Positions 17,874-25,654 of a DNA stretch of 64,000 nucleotides are shown piece after piece. The position numbers and the translations under genes are program-made. A model generated the notes under the pieces. The model was not told where the DNA came from. It did not search any database and was given only the letters and a program-made list of their open reading frames with translations. The DNA is taken from the NCBI GenBank assembly GCA_038214535.1, contig JBBQRS010000001.1, positions 41,666 to 105,665 on the forward strand. The letters run 5' to 3'. Source of the stretch: JBBQRS01 sp038214535. Its GTDB lineage: Bacteria > Chloroflexota > Anaerolineae > CG2-30-64-16. Within the stretch, counting starts at the first letter, position 1. Each line of letters begins with the position of its first letter.

Positions 17874-18476
17874 CTACATATCTTCCCCACCCCCGCCGGG
17901 AAGCTGCAACTCATCGAAAGACGGCGGCGCGCCCGATTCGTTTGTCAACTCGCACAGGAAGAGGCCGCGGCGTCCGCCATTGTGGTAGTTATAGAGTTGA
18001 TCCCCGGCGCGCAGTTGGATAAACGCGCCGTCCTGCGGTACCTGGATGTACATCATATCGGGCTGCGGGCAACCGATGCTCGCGTCGGGCCAGACCACCG
18101 CCTGCGCCTCCACCACGGTAATCTCCTCCGGTGCGATGCTCAATTTCTGCGCCAGGTCGTTCACGGCGCGTTGCACCAAAGGCTCCATGGCCGGGTCGTA
18201 AACCGGCGCGGCGAATGGCGTTTCGTTCATCGGGGTTTCCTCTACAGACGGCGTCGCCGTGGATGTTACCACGGCTGTGGGTGGTGGCATCATGGGGGTC
18301 GCAGTTTCAACCGCGACAGTATCCGTGCTCGTGGTCGTTGCCTCGAGCACAGGAGTTTGGGTCAGCAGGGGGACATCGGCGGCGGGCGGCAGCGGTTGGC
18401 AGCCCGCGACCAGCAGCACAAGCCCTGTAATCAACACGGCCCCGAATGGCGGCCGATGCATTAAGTTTGTCTTCAT
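17874..18476 (-). CDS. Putative lipoprotein of unknown function
   Basis: A 200-residue predicted lipoprotein. The hydrophobic signal ends LLVAGC, with Cys26 as the likely lipid site. A low-complexity Thr/Pro/Val linker (about 30-85) follows. The folded C-terminal domain (95-190) contains VVWPDASIGCPQPDMMY and a later Cys in LFLCELTN, so a disulfide is possible. Similar short domains with a WPDxSLGCP-like motif are known as uncharacterised proteins in Chloroflexota. The ATG follows GGGAG. It is convergent with the protease gene and separated from it by the terminator and a repeat arm. The function is unknown. Confidence 0.8.
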   Translation of the reverse strand: MKTNLMHRPPFGAVLITGLVLLVAGCQPLPPAADVPLLTQTPVLEATTTSTDTVAVETATPMMPPPTAVVTSTATPSVEETPMNETPFAAPVYDPAMEPLVQRAVNDLAQKLSIAPEEITVVEAQAVVWPDASIGCPQPDMMYIQVPQDGAFIQLRAGDQLYNYHNGGRRGLFLCELTNESGAPPSFDELQLPGGGGEDM

Positions 18477-18544
18477 GGCATCTTCTCCCTGGCGCAGTCA
18501 CTGTTTCTTCTTGTAAGACGCATGACGTTATGCCCCGGTTCCCG

Positions 18545-19816
18545 TCAGTTGCCCGCGCCGTTGGTGGGAATCGCCTGCTTGCGTTCCAACTCGCGCAACT
18601 CCATGCGGGCGCGCCGTCCGTTATCCGGCAGGATGTAATCGCTTTGCAGGGCCAGGTTCAACCACTGCACGGCTTCGTCATATTTGCCCTGCTTTATCAA
18701 CACACCCCCGAGGTTCGCCGCCGCCTGTGCGTCTTCAGGGTCCAGGTCGAGCATCGCCCGAAGCCGTTCCGCCTGGATGGTCAGCTTTTTGTCCTCGGAA
18801 AAGACGACGCCGACGTCGAAAATCATGTCGTACATGATTTCTTTCATCGACTCTTCTTTGAAGCGTTCGGCGCGGTGGCGAATCATGGCGCGGCTGCGCG
18901 GCACCAACATGTCCACCTCATGCACCGTGCGCACGGTAAGATGGGCGTCTTCAAGGTTGACTTTGGGGTAGATGGTGGCGTTTTCCTGGCCGCCGATTAC
19001 GGCATTGATGAGTTGCTCGTCTTGCCCTTCCGTCAGTGAATAGAGCAGGATGGGATACTCACAGGTGTTCTTTACCATCAGTGTGCCGTCTTTTTCTTCC
19101 ACCGCAACTCTGCCCTTCAGGGCTGCATTCACGTCTTTGATCTTGAAGATCTCCTTCTTCGGATATCTCACGTCGAGCAAGAGGATGAATTGCAGGGAAT
19201 AATCCTGAAAGATGCCGACATGCTCGTGCAGCACGCCGTCTTCAAGCAACTCCATCACCACACGTTGGCCGATGAACTTCTCCAGGATGGCATCGAACTC
19301 GATGCCGACCAGTCCGAGCATGTCACTGCTGAGGCGCGTGATGGCGTCCTGTCCACCTGTAGCGACTTTGGCCCGCCCGACCACCACGTTCATCATGTCG
19401 TTGAGGGAGGATGTGGCCGTCAACATAAAATTGCGGAACTTGCGATACAACCGGCACAGGGGGCGGGGGTGGAAGGAGCGCTCGATGTTTTGCTCGCGTC
19501 GGGCGTGCATTTCTTCATCCAACTGATGCGCGTAGCGATACATCGCCTGGATGGATTGATATTCCGATCCGTAGAGCACATAGCTGGATTCGATGTGCTC
19601 GTCATCCTGCACCGTGTCGGGATATTGCAGCTCGACGCCGCTGGCGGCGACGTGCAAGATGCCCCAGATGGTCTTCCCGTTCGCCATTTCGAGCGTGACC
19701 TGGAAATCTTGCAGCGCTTTCAGGCAGCGGTCTTTGACGGTCGAGCGCATGTACGCGGCGACCAGGGTCATTACGAAAATCAGGCCCAGGGTGATAAGGA
19801 GCGATGTATCTAGCAC
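18545..19816 (-). CDS. Membrane-anchored protein with C-terminal TPR, function unknown
   Basis: A 423-residue protein with one N-terminal transmembrane helix (about 6-23) followed by a large cytoplasmic part. The region LQDFQVTLEMANGKTIWGIL resembles a small beta-barrel, and a second similar strand set appears near VVMELLEDGVLHEHVGIFQD. A TPR-like pair lies near 355-410 (DPEDAQAAANLGGVLIKQG). The start is a GTG at 19816 with a modest purine-rich ribosome site. I do not recognise a named family for the central part. It stands alone on the minus strand downstream of grpB. Confidence 0.75.
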   Translation of the reverse strand: MLDTSLLITLGLIFVMTLVAAYMRSTVKDRCLKALQDFQVTLEMANGKTIWGILHVAASGVELQYPDTVQDDEHIESSYVLYGSEYQSIQAMYRYAHQLDEEMHARREQNIERSFHPRPLCRLYRKFRNFMLTATSSLNDMMNVVVGRAKVATGGQDAITRLSSDMLGLVGIEFDAILEKFIGQRVVMELLEDGVLHEHVGIFQDYSLQFILLLDVRYPKKEIFKIKDVNAALKGRVAVEEKDGTLMVKNTCEYPILLYSLTEGQDEQLINAVIGGQENATIYPKVNLEDAHLTVRTVHEVDMLVPRSRAMIRHRAERFKEESMKEIMYDMIFDVGVVFSEDKKLTIQAERLRAMLDLDPEDAQAAANLGGVLIKQGKYDEAVQWLNLALQSDYILPDNGRRARMELRELERKQAIPTNGAGN

Positions 19817-19957
19817 AATCTTCTTACTTTAGCTCGCTACAGGTTGTCTACGCAAGGCGTTTGCGAACTTGCTCGACGATATATTCGTTGGTGGTGTGTA
19901 ATTTCAGGAGACGCAAAATTCGATGGTGATACGCATATTTCCTCTGCGCGGCCCAAC
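19817..19957 (-). other. Gap after grpB holding a short open frame without a start codon
   Basis: After the grpB stop codon, a shifted frame stays open for about 44 codons and reads like a protein tail (NEYIVEQVRKRLA before a TAG at 19848). It has no start codon of its own. It could be the remnant of a longer C-terminus cut off by a frameshift in grpB, or chance. Confidence 0.25.
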
Positions 19958-20521
19958 TCAGCAGGGTGTGAGCCGCAACTCGTCAGTCGCCGACGCGCGA
20001 GTCTCCGCGGTGGCCAGGGCGATGATGCTCTGGATAAATTCGGTCTTACTCTTGGTATAGCGCGGCCGATCCAGGGCGAAGCGCTCGGCCAGGTCGCGTT
20101 TGAGCGCCTCATAAGCAACGGCCGTCTCGGGGTGTCGAAGCAAGTGATCGCGAAAGAGCAACAACCGGCGGCACTCGTCGGAACGGTCTTCCACGATGTG
20201 AAGGTGATGGGTGCGCGGTGCGCCCTTGCGGAAGAAGATGCGCACCGGCTCGAGGGGTTGATAACTGTGCGTGTACCCGAGCGGCTCCAGGCGCTGCGCA
20301 TATTCGAGGATGGGGCTGAAGCGCGAAACCATGACCAGCAGGTCAATGACCGGCTTTGCGCGCAGGCCCGGAATGGCGGTGCTGCCGATATGTTGGATAT
20401 CGGTGAGCATCCCTTTCAATGCCGCACAGACGGCGGTCTTTTCTTCCGCGAAGGCGGCCGGCCAGCGTGGGTCGTACTCCACGATGACGACCTGGTCGTT
20501 GTCGTGGTGAGCGTCGAGCAT
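19958..20521 (-). CDS. GrpB family (UPF0157) nucleotidyltransferase-fold protein
   Basis: A 187-residue GrpB-family protein. The conserved core HIGSTAIPGLRAKPVIDLLV lies at about residues 44-63, preceded by VEYDPRWPAAFAEE. A further family element with HHLHIVED lies near 133. The fold is that of nucleotidyltransferases, but the biochemical role is not settled. ATG follows AGGAG at a somewhat long spacing of ten bases. The C-terminal tail (DELRLTPC) may be altered, because another frame stays open just beyond the stop codon. A strong hairpin lies 27 bp upstream. Confidence 0.9.
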   Translation of the reverse strand: MLDAHHDNDQVVIVEYDPRWPAAFAEEKTAVCAALKGMLTDIQHIGSTAIPGLRAKPVIDLLVMVSRFSPILEYAQRLEPLGYTHSYQPLEPVRIFFRKGAPRTHHLHIVEDRSDECRRLLLFRDHLLRHPETAVAYEALKRDLAERFALDRPRYTKSKTEFIQSIIALATAETRASATDELRLTPC

Positions 20522-20547
20522 CGGAGCGCGTCTCCTGAAGATGAGTT

Positions 20548-20597
20548 ATCCCTTGCCTTTGGGACTACCTGCGCGGGCAGCTCCAAAGGCAAGGGAT
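20548..20597. repeat. Perfect 15-bp inverted repeat between ytxH-like gene and grpB
   Basis: ATCCCTTGCCTTTGG pairs perfectly with CCAAAGGCAAGGGAT around a 20-base loop that contains CTGC/GCAG. No T run follows on either side. It does not match the other repeat families in the window. Confidence 0.8.
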
Positions 20598-20615
20598 CAA
20601 TCCTGGCATAGACTC

Positions 20616-20837
20616 TTAGTAGTCTCTTGGCATCCGGCGGGCTTCAGCGAACTGGGCCTCCATCTCGGCGCGTCGCTCCGCGGCGGCGCGTTTGCCTTCT
20701 TCAATCACCAGATCAATCCGACCGCGGATTTCTTCCTGCGTCTGCTTGCCTGAGCGCGGCGTCAGGAACAGCGTGGCACCGCCGCTGACCAGCCCACCGG
20801 CCAAGAAGCCGGCAATGAAATTCAATGTCCTGCCCAT
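20616..20837 (-). CDS. YtxH domain-containing small membrane protein
   Basis: A 73-residue protein. An N-terminal glycine-rich hydrophobic helix (GFLAGGLVSGGATLFL) is followed by TPRSGKQTQEEIRGRID, the signature of the YtxH family, and a charged helical tail. YtxH proteins are associated with stress and the envelope in Firmicutes, but their biochemical function is unknown. ATG at 20837 follows GGGAGG. A longer in-frame start has no ribosome site. Confidence 0.85.
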   Translation of the reverse strand: MGRTLNFIAGFLAGGLVSGGATLFLTPRSGKQTQEEIRGRIDLVIEEGKRAAAERRAEMEAQFAEARRMPRDY

Positions 20838-20863
20838 GTTCGCCTCCCATATTGTTACAAGAT

Positions 20864-20893
20864 AGTATAGCACTAAGACGCTGGATTCGGCAA
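20864..20893 (-). promoter_or_regulatory. Candidate promoter of the ytxH-like gene
   Basis: Minus-strand TTGCCG and TATACT are separated by 18 bp, about 25 bp before the ATG, which leaves room for the ribosome site. Confidence 0.45.
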
Positions 20894-20962
20894 TGTATCA
20901 TCCCGTTGGGGCGTGTATTTTGCCGACTGAATCTAAGATCGAGTTTGTGATATCGCCTAGTC

Positions 20963-21988
20963 CTACCACCCGCGCGCATATTGGAACGGGACGGGCGCTT
21001 GCTGACCCAATTCACGCGCGGCGCGCAACGGCCAGTAGGCATCGCGTAATGACTCGCGGGCGATCAGGACGGCGTCGGCGCGGCCCTCTCGCACAATGTC
21101 ATCCGCTTGCCCCGGCTCGGTGATCAGGCCAACAGCTGCGGTGGCGATGCCCGCCTCACGCCGGATGCGCTCTGCAAAGGGGACCTGGTATCCAGGCCCG
21201 ATGCGCACCTGTTGTTCGGGCGCTACGCCGCCCGATGAGCAGTCTATCAGGTCTACGCCGGCCAGCCGCAACAGGCCGGCCAGCGCGACGCTTTGTTCGA
21301 GGTCCCATCCGCCGGGGATCCAATCGGTCGCGCTGATGCGCACGAAGAGCGGGAGATGTTCGGGCCATACGTTGCGTACTGCGTTCGTCACCTCGAGCAG
21401 CAGGCGCACCCGGTTACGGAAATCGCCGCCATAGGCGTCGGCGCGCTGGTTGCTGATAGGCGAGAGGAACTCGTGTAGCAGATAGCCGTGCGCGGCGTGA
21501 ATTTCCAACGCCTGAAAACCGGCTTCGGTGGCCCGGCCGGCGGCGTCACGAAATGCCCGCACGACCTCAGCGATGTCGTGTTGAGACATCTCTTCGGGCG
21601 CAGCCATCTGGGGCGAGAACGGGCTGGGGCTGGGGCCGATTGCGCCGGGCACACTCGCCTTGCGCCCGGCGTGGGCAATCTGAATGGCCGGGACCGCGCC
21701 ATGTTCCACGAGAAAGCGGACGATAGGCATAAAAGCTTCCGCCTGAACGTCGTTCCACAGGCCCAGGTCTTCGGCGCTGATCCGGCCGCGCGGTTCGACC
21801 GCCGTCGCTTCAACGATGATGAGCCCCGCGCCGCCCACCGCGCGGCTGCCAAGATGTACCAAGTGCCAATCCGTGGGCGCGCCATCTTGCCGGAAGATCG
21901 AATACTGGCACATGGGTGAGATCCAGATCCGGTTGCGCGCCTCGATCTCTTTCAGGCGATAGGGGGTGAAAAGATGAGTTTCTGTCAT
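20963..21988 (-). CDS. namA: NADPH dehydrogenase NamA / YqjM-type old yellow enzyme
   Basis: A 341-residue FMN-dependent ene-reductase that uses NADPH to reduce activated alkenes, quinones or nitro compounds. The thermophilic-like subgroup is shown by SPMCQYS (Cys26 near the flavin), IQIAHAGRKAS near 100, and the catalytic-site stretch EIHAAHGYLLHEFLSP near 172-187. The FMN-phosphate region is near 310, with DAVLIARESLRD. ATG at 21988 lies one base after the elp3 stop codon on the same strand, so the two genes are probably co-transcribed. A functional link to Elp3 is not evident. Confidence 0.94.
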   Translation of the reverse strand: MTETHLFTPYRLKEIEARNRIWISPMCQYSIFRQDGAPTDWHLVHLGSRAVGGAGLIIVEATAVEPRGRISAEDLGLWNDVQAEAFMPIVRFLVEHGAVPAIQIAHAGRKASVPGAIGPSPSPFSPQMAAPEEMSQHDIAEVVRAFRDAAGRATEAGFQALEIHAAHGYLLHEFLSPISNQRADAYGGDFRNRVRLLLEVTNAVRNVWPEHLPLFVRISATDWIPGGWDLEQSVALAGLLRLAGVDLIDCSSGGVAPEQQVRIGPGYQVPFAERIRREAGIATAAVGLITEPGQADDIVREGRADAVLIARESLRDAYWPLRAARELGQQAPVPFQYARGW

Positions 21989-21989
21989 G

Positions 21990-23720
21990 TTATAAGGTCG
22001 CGATCATGTAGTGGTCGCCGCGGCGAAAACCGAGGCGTTCGTAGTAACGTCGTGTGCCGATGGCCGAGATGACGGCGAGGCGGTCGAAGCCGGCGGCACG
22101 GGCTACGCGCCCCGCCTCGTCTGTCAGCCGCCGCCCCAGGCCGAGATGCTGGGCCTCGCCGCTGCTGGCCCCGCCGATGCCGAGCGCCGGGCCGTAGACG
22201 TGAACCTCGCGGATCATGGCCGCGCCCGCGATTTCGGGCAGCACCGTCCACACTTCGTTCGTTTCGCGGGCCGCGGCGACGTTCGGTAACGACAGGCGCA
22301 GGAAACCGGCCAGCCCGCCGTCCTCGGTGTCGAAGCTCAAGAAGTGTTCGGTCGTCGTGTCCGTGTCATAGACGTAATCGTTCAGATGCAACCCCTCTGT
22401 CGCAACCTCGGTCGCGCGCACCTCGCGGCAGCGGATGCAGCCGCACGCCCGGCCCGTCGCAGTCAGGTGCTCGACCACGAGTTGACGCAGGTTAGAGCGG
22501 GTGCTGCCTGCCACGATGTCGTCGGCGGGGATGTCGCGGAACACGCGGTTGACGCGGCAATAGGGCGGGATGATCGTCTTGCAGTCGGCCACCAACGCCA
22601 CCAGTTCGTCGTCGGTGTAAGGCCGAAAGCCGCCGCTGCGCCAGATGTCATACAGCCCCGTGCCCCCGATGATGGAGCAGGGATAAATCTTTAGCTCATC
22701 AGGTCGGATCGCAGGGTCGGACCACAGGCGGGCGAAGTCTTCCCGGTCGGATGCGGGCGTCGCGCCCAGCAGGTTGGGCATCCAGTGCAGGTGGAGCTTG
22801 AAGCCCGCGGCGCGCAACAGGCGCACGGCCCGGCGCACCTGCTCCACGTCGTGGCCGCGTTGGTTCAGCGCAAGAATGTCGTCATCGAGGCTCTGTACGC
22901 CAAGCTGCACTTTAGTGACGCCCAGGCTGCGCAGATGGCGAATTTCATCCGGCGTCACCCAGTCCGGGCGCGTCTCGATGACCAGCCCCACGTTGCGGTG
23001 GGCGGCCGTTTCGTTAAGCGTCTGGGCTTCCTGCAAACTCGCCGCGGGTGTGTGATCTTCTGTGCTGCCCTGGGCGTTCATCGCATCCAGACAGCGCCGG
23101 ACGAACTCCTCGCGATACCGGCGCGAGTAGGCGCTCCACGTGCCGCCGAGGATCAGCAGTTCGACCTTCTCTGCGGTATGGCCCATTGTTTCGAAGGCGC
23201 TCAGGCGGGTGCGGACCTGAAGGTAGGGGTCGAAGCCACATTGCGCGGCGCGGCGCGCGCCCGGTTCGTTGGGCAGATAGCTCTTGGGCATCTCTTCGGC
23301 GTCGGGGCAGAAAATGCAATGTCCCGGACAACCCGCGGGTTCGGTCAACACGGTGACCGGCGCAACCCCCGAAGAGGTGCGGACGGGCTTGAGTTGCAAC
23401 CGGCGCAGCATCCAGGGTTCAAACGGGATGGTCCCCTCCTCGGTGAGCTGATGATAACCCTTGACCAACTCGATCTTCGAAAAGTAGCCGTTGCCGCCGC
23501 GCGGGTGCTGTGCTATGATCGCCATCAGGGCGTCCTGGTTCCACGCGTCGTCGGCCCGCACGGCCTCGAAGATCGCCATTAGTGATTCCCGATGATCCTG
23601 GGCGTCGAAGCCGACGCCGCGCGGCCGCCACGGCTTGCCCGGCGCGGATTCGATCTTCACGGCATCGTTTGTGTCGGGATTCGTATATTCGTTGTTCCCG
23701 GTTACAGGGTTAACTTCCAT
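21990..23720 (-). CDS. elp3: Elp3-family tRNA U34 carboxymethyltransferase (radical SAM plus GNAT)
   Basis: This 576-residue single-subunit Elp3 forms 5-carboxymethyl at wobble uridine of tRNA using SAM radical chemistry and acetyl-CoA. A basic N-terminal region (about 45-115, with GNGYFSKIELVKGYHQL) is the tRNA-binding part. The radical SAM motif CPGHCIFC gives Cys131, Cys135 and Cys138. Conserved LGVQSLDDDIL, MPNLLGATP and LKIYPCSIIGGTGLYD follow. The C-terminal acetyltransferase domain (about 440-576) ends with LGLGRRLTDEAGRVARAAG and YYERLGF. Bacterial Elp3 is uncommon outside groups such as Dehalococcoides. ATG at 23720 overlaps the divergent methyltransferase ATG, and an internal ATG at 23579 is an alternative start. 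Confidence 0.95.
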   Translation of the reverse strand: MEVNPVTGNNEYTNPDTNDAVKIESAPGKPWRPRGVGFDAQDHRESLMAIFEAVRADDAWNQDALMAIIAQHPRGGNGYFSKIELVKGYHQLTEEGTIPFEPWMLRRLQLKPVRTSSGVAPVTVLTEPAGCPGHCIFCPDAEEMPKSYLPNEPGARRAAQCGFDPYLQVRTRLSAFETMGHTAEKVELLILGGTWSAYSRRYREEFVRRCLDAMNAQGSTEDHTPAASLQEAQTLNETAAHRNVGLVIETRPDWVTPDEIRHLRSLGVTKVQLGVQSLDDDILALNQRGHDVEQVRRAVRLLRAAGFKLHLHWMPNLLGATPASDREDFARLWSDPAIRPDELKIYPCSIIGGTGLYDIWRSGGFRPYTDDELVALVADCKTIIPPYCRVNRVFRDIPADDIVAGSTRSNLRQLVVEHLTATGRACGCIRCREVRATEVATEGLHLNDYVYDTDTTTEHFLSFDTEDGGLAGFLRLSLPNVAAARETNEVWTVLPEIAGAAMIREVHVYGPALGIGGASSGEAQHLGLGRRLTDEAGRVARAAGFDRLAVISAIGTRRYYERLGFRRGDHYMIATL

Positions 23721-24450
23721 GGATCAAACCACCTGCACGGCGCTCGCACAGCTCAACCGTGCGTTTTATGAAGACTTCGCGGAAGATTTCGCCGATACCC
23801 GGCGCGGCTGGCTTCCCGGCTTCAATCTCATTTTACCGCACATTGAAGCGGCGGCCAACGTCCTCGACCTGGGTTGCGGCAACGGTCGTTTTCTGAGCTT
23901 CCTGGCGGAGCGTGGCTGGCGGGGCGTCTATACCGGCGTGGATCAGGGCGAAAGGCTGCTGCATATCGCCGCTTCCGCCGCCGCAGCGCTGCCTTCCGGC
24001 ATCGAAGCCCGGTTCGTGCGGGCCGATCTGTTGCGCCCGGACTGGTTGGCTGCGTCCGGGCTGTCAACCGCCGATGCCGTGGTCTCTCTGGCCGTGTTGC
24101 ACCACATCCCCGGCCGTGAGAATCGCGCGCGCTTCCTGGCGCAGTGTCGTGCTCTCACGACGCCTGATGGCGTCGTCATCCTTTCGACGTGGCAATTCCT
24201 CGAATCACCCCGTTTGAGGGCGCATATCCTGCCGTGGCGCGCTGCGGGCTTCACGGATGCGCAGGTCGAGCCGGACGATTATCTGCTGGGATGGGGACAG
24301 GGCAACGCCGGCCGGCGCTATTGCGCCTGGATCGGGCGTGAGGCGTTGGATGAACTGGCCGCAGAGGCCGGCTTGCGTCCCGTGGCGCACCACACGGGCG
24401 ATGGTCGCGAAGGAAATCTCAACCTGTACGGGGTGTATGCTCCGGTGTGA
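23719..24450 (+). CDS. SAM-dependent methyltransferase resembling Trm9/ALKBH8 (cm5U34 methyl ester-forming)
   Basis: A 243-residue class I methyltransferase. Motif I is VLDLGCGNGRFLSF near residues 46-59 and motif IV is AVVSLAVLHHIPG near 115. Before motif I, FYEDFAEDFADTRRGWLPGF (about 15-34) matches the pattern of eukaryotic Trm9/ALKBH8 (Y-x-x-I-A-x-x-F-x-x-T-R-x-x-x-W-P). After the core, DDYLLGWGQGNAGRRYCAWI plus ALDELAAEAGL corresponds to the Trm9 D-x-x-V-P-W...Y-R-Y-Y-H-x-F...E-L region. Trm9 methylates cm5U34, the Elp3 product, to mcm5U34. The gene is divergent from elp3, sharing CCATGG. A start 84 bases upstream would overlap elp3 and was rejected. The class is certain. The Trm9-like role is inferred. 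Confidence 0.8.
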   Translation: MDQTTCTALAQLNRAFYEDFAEDFADTRRGWLPGFNLILPHIEAAANVLDLGCGNGRFLSFLAERGWRGVYTGVDQGERLLHIAASAAAALPSGIEARFVRADLLRPDWLAASGLSTADAVVSLAVLHHIPGRENRARFLAQCRALTTPDGVVILSTWQFLESPRLRAHILPWRAAGFTDAQVEPDDYLLGWGQGNAGRRYCAWIGREALDELAAEAGLRPVAHHTGDGREGNLNLYGVYAPV

Positions 24451-24461
24451 GGAATCTGCCG

Positions 24462-25586
24462 TCAACGCCACGCGAAATGATGCTGCGCGCTGACCGGGCT
24501 GGACGCATCGCCGGGATTATCTTCGCCGCCCTGGCGCACCTGCACCTGCCACGTGAACTCGGTGGGCGCCTGGCTCTCCACGCGGTACTCCGCCGGCAAC
24601 CGCCATGAAGTCGTTTTGGTCCAATAGGGCGGGATGGTCTGGTCCACTTCCACGGCTTTGACCGTCACCACGTACCATTCGTCTGCCGCCAACGAGCCGG
24701 TTGCGGCCCACGTGAGCAACACCGCGTTGTTGCCGATGAGGATGGCCCCGTCAGCGGGCGCAAGCAGGGTTGGCGCGGGCAGTCGCGGCCCGACTGTCGG
24801 TTCGGGCGTCGGCGTGTTTTCCGGCGTGGGGATGGGCGCCGGCGTGCTGGCGCTGAGCGGGACCAGCAGGGGACGCCCGATGTGCAACACCTCGCCCGGC
24901 TTGATGTTGTTGGCTTCCATGATCCAGTTCATCTGCGAACTGTAGCGCACAGCGATGGACGAGATGGTGTCGCCGGACTGCACCACGTACATCAGCGCGC
25001 CCCCCTCCGCAGTGGCTGTAGGGCCGGGGCCGCCGCTGGGGCCGGCGATGGGAATCAACAACTCTTGTCCGATGCGCAGGAGGCCGTTGGCCTTCATACT
25101 GTTGGCGTCTGCAATATCTTTGACGCTCGTGTTGTAGGCCGCGGCAATGGCGATCAGGGTGTCGCCCGGTTTGACGGTGTGCTTGACCGGCTCGGAAGGC
25201 GCGGTGGGGGTGGGCGTCTCGGCGGCCGGCCGGGTGGCCGATGGGCGTGGCGTGGTCGTCGGTGTCGCAGTATAGACGGTTGTTTCGTTTACCGGCTCAC
25301 CGGTGGCCGTGGCCGCCACGCGTGTGGCGCTCTGGCTGACCAGAGAGATGCGCTGCCCATTCGGCGCTTCGGGGGCGCGTGTCCACCAGAGCGCGATCAA
25401 GCCGCCAATCACCGAGAAGAGGATAATATCGGCCCAGGGTATCGCGAAGCGGCGGCGCTTCGGCGTGATTTGCAGCGAAGCCCCGCAATTGAAGCAGGTA
25501 GATGCTCGTTGAGCGACCCGCGTGCCGCAGTGCTGACAGAGGCGCTCACGACCATATGCCGATCGAGGTGCATCGGGAGAATTCAT
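24462..25586 (-). CDS. Zinc-ribbon, membrane-anchored double LysM protein
   Basis: A 374-residue protein. A cytoplasmic N-terminal zinc ribbon (Cys17/20 and Cys31/34) is followed by one transmembrane helix (about 51-69), a Thr/Pro linker and two LysM repeats (about 134-180 with VKPGDTLIAIAAAYN, and 199-245 with VQSGDTISSIAVRYSS). A second Pro/Thr linker follows, and then an Ig-like beta domain to the C-terminus. The LysM modules should bind peptidoglycan or other glycans outside the cell. ATG at 25586 lies only 11 bp from a perfect -10 box, so the mRNA leader is very short. It is convergent with the Trm9-like gene with an 11-bp gap. Confidence 0.88.
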   Translation of the reverse strand: MNSPDAPRSAYGRERLCQHCGTRVAQRASTCFNCGASLQITPKRRRFAIPWADIILFSVIGGLIALWWTRAPEAPNGQRISLVSQSATRVAATATGEPVNETTVYTATPTTTPRPSATRPAAETPTPTAPSEPVKHTVKPGDTLIAIAAAYNTSVKDIADANSMKANGLLRIGQELLIPIAGPSGGPGPTATAEGGALMYVVQSGDTISSIAVRYSSQMNWIMEANNIKPGEVLHIGRPLLVPLSASTPAPIPTPENTPTPEPTVGPRLPAPTLLAPADGAILIGNNAVLLTWAATGSLAADEWYVVTVKAVEVDQTIPPYWTKTTSWRLPAEYRVESQAPTEFTWQVQVRQGGEDNPGDASSPVSAQHHFAWR

Positions 25587-25597
25587 AGGTTCCGGTC

Positions 25598-25626
25598 ATT
25601 ATAGCGTTTGTGGCGGGCATCCGCAA
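25598..25626 (-). promoter_or_regulatory. Promoter of the LysM protein gene
   Basis: Minus-strand TTGCGG and TATAAT are separated by 17 bp. The -10 box ends 11 bp before the ATG, predicting a leader of about five bases and no room for a ribosome site. Confidence 0.65.
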
Positions 25627-25654
25627 ATCTCGCAAGGGTAGGAACGTCTTGCCC

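Noticed and set aside
23635..23718. Longer start for the Trm9-like methyltransferase
   Set aside because: The extra 28 residues would overlap the first codons of elp3 and add a hydrophobic stretch not expected in this family.
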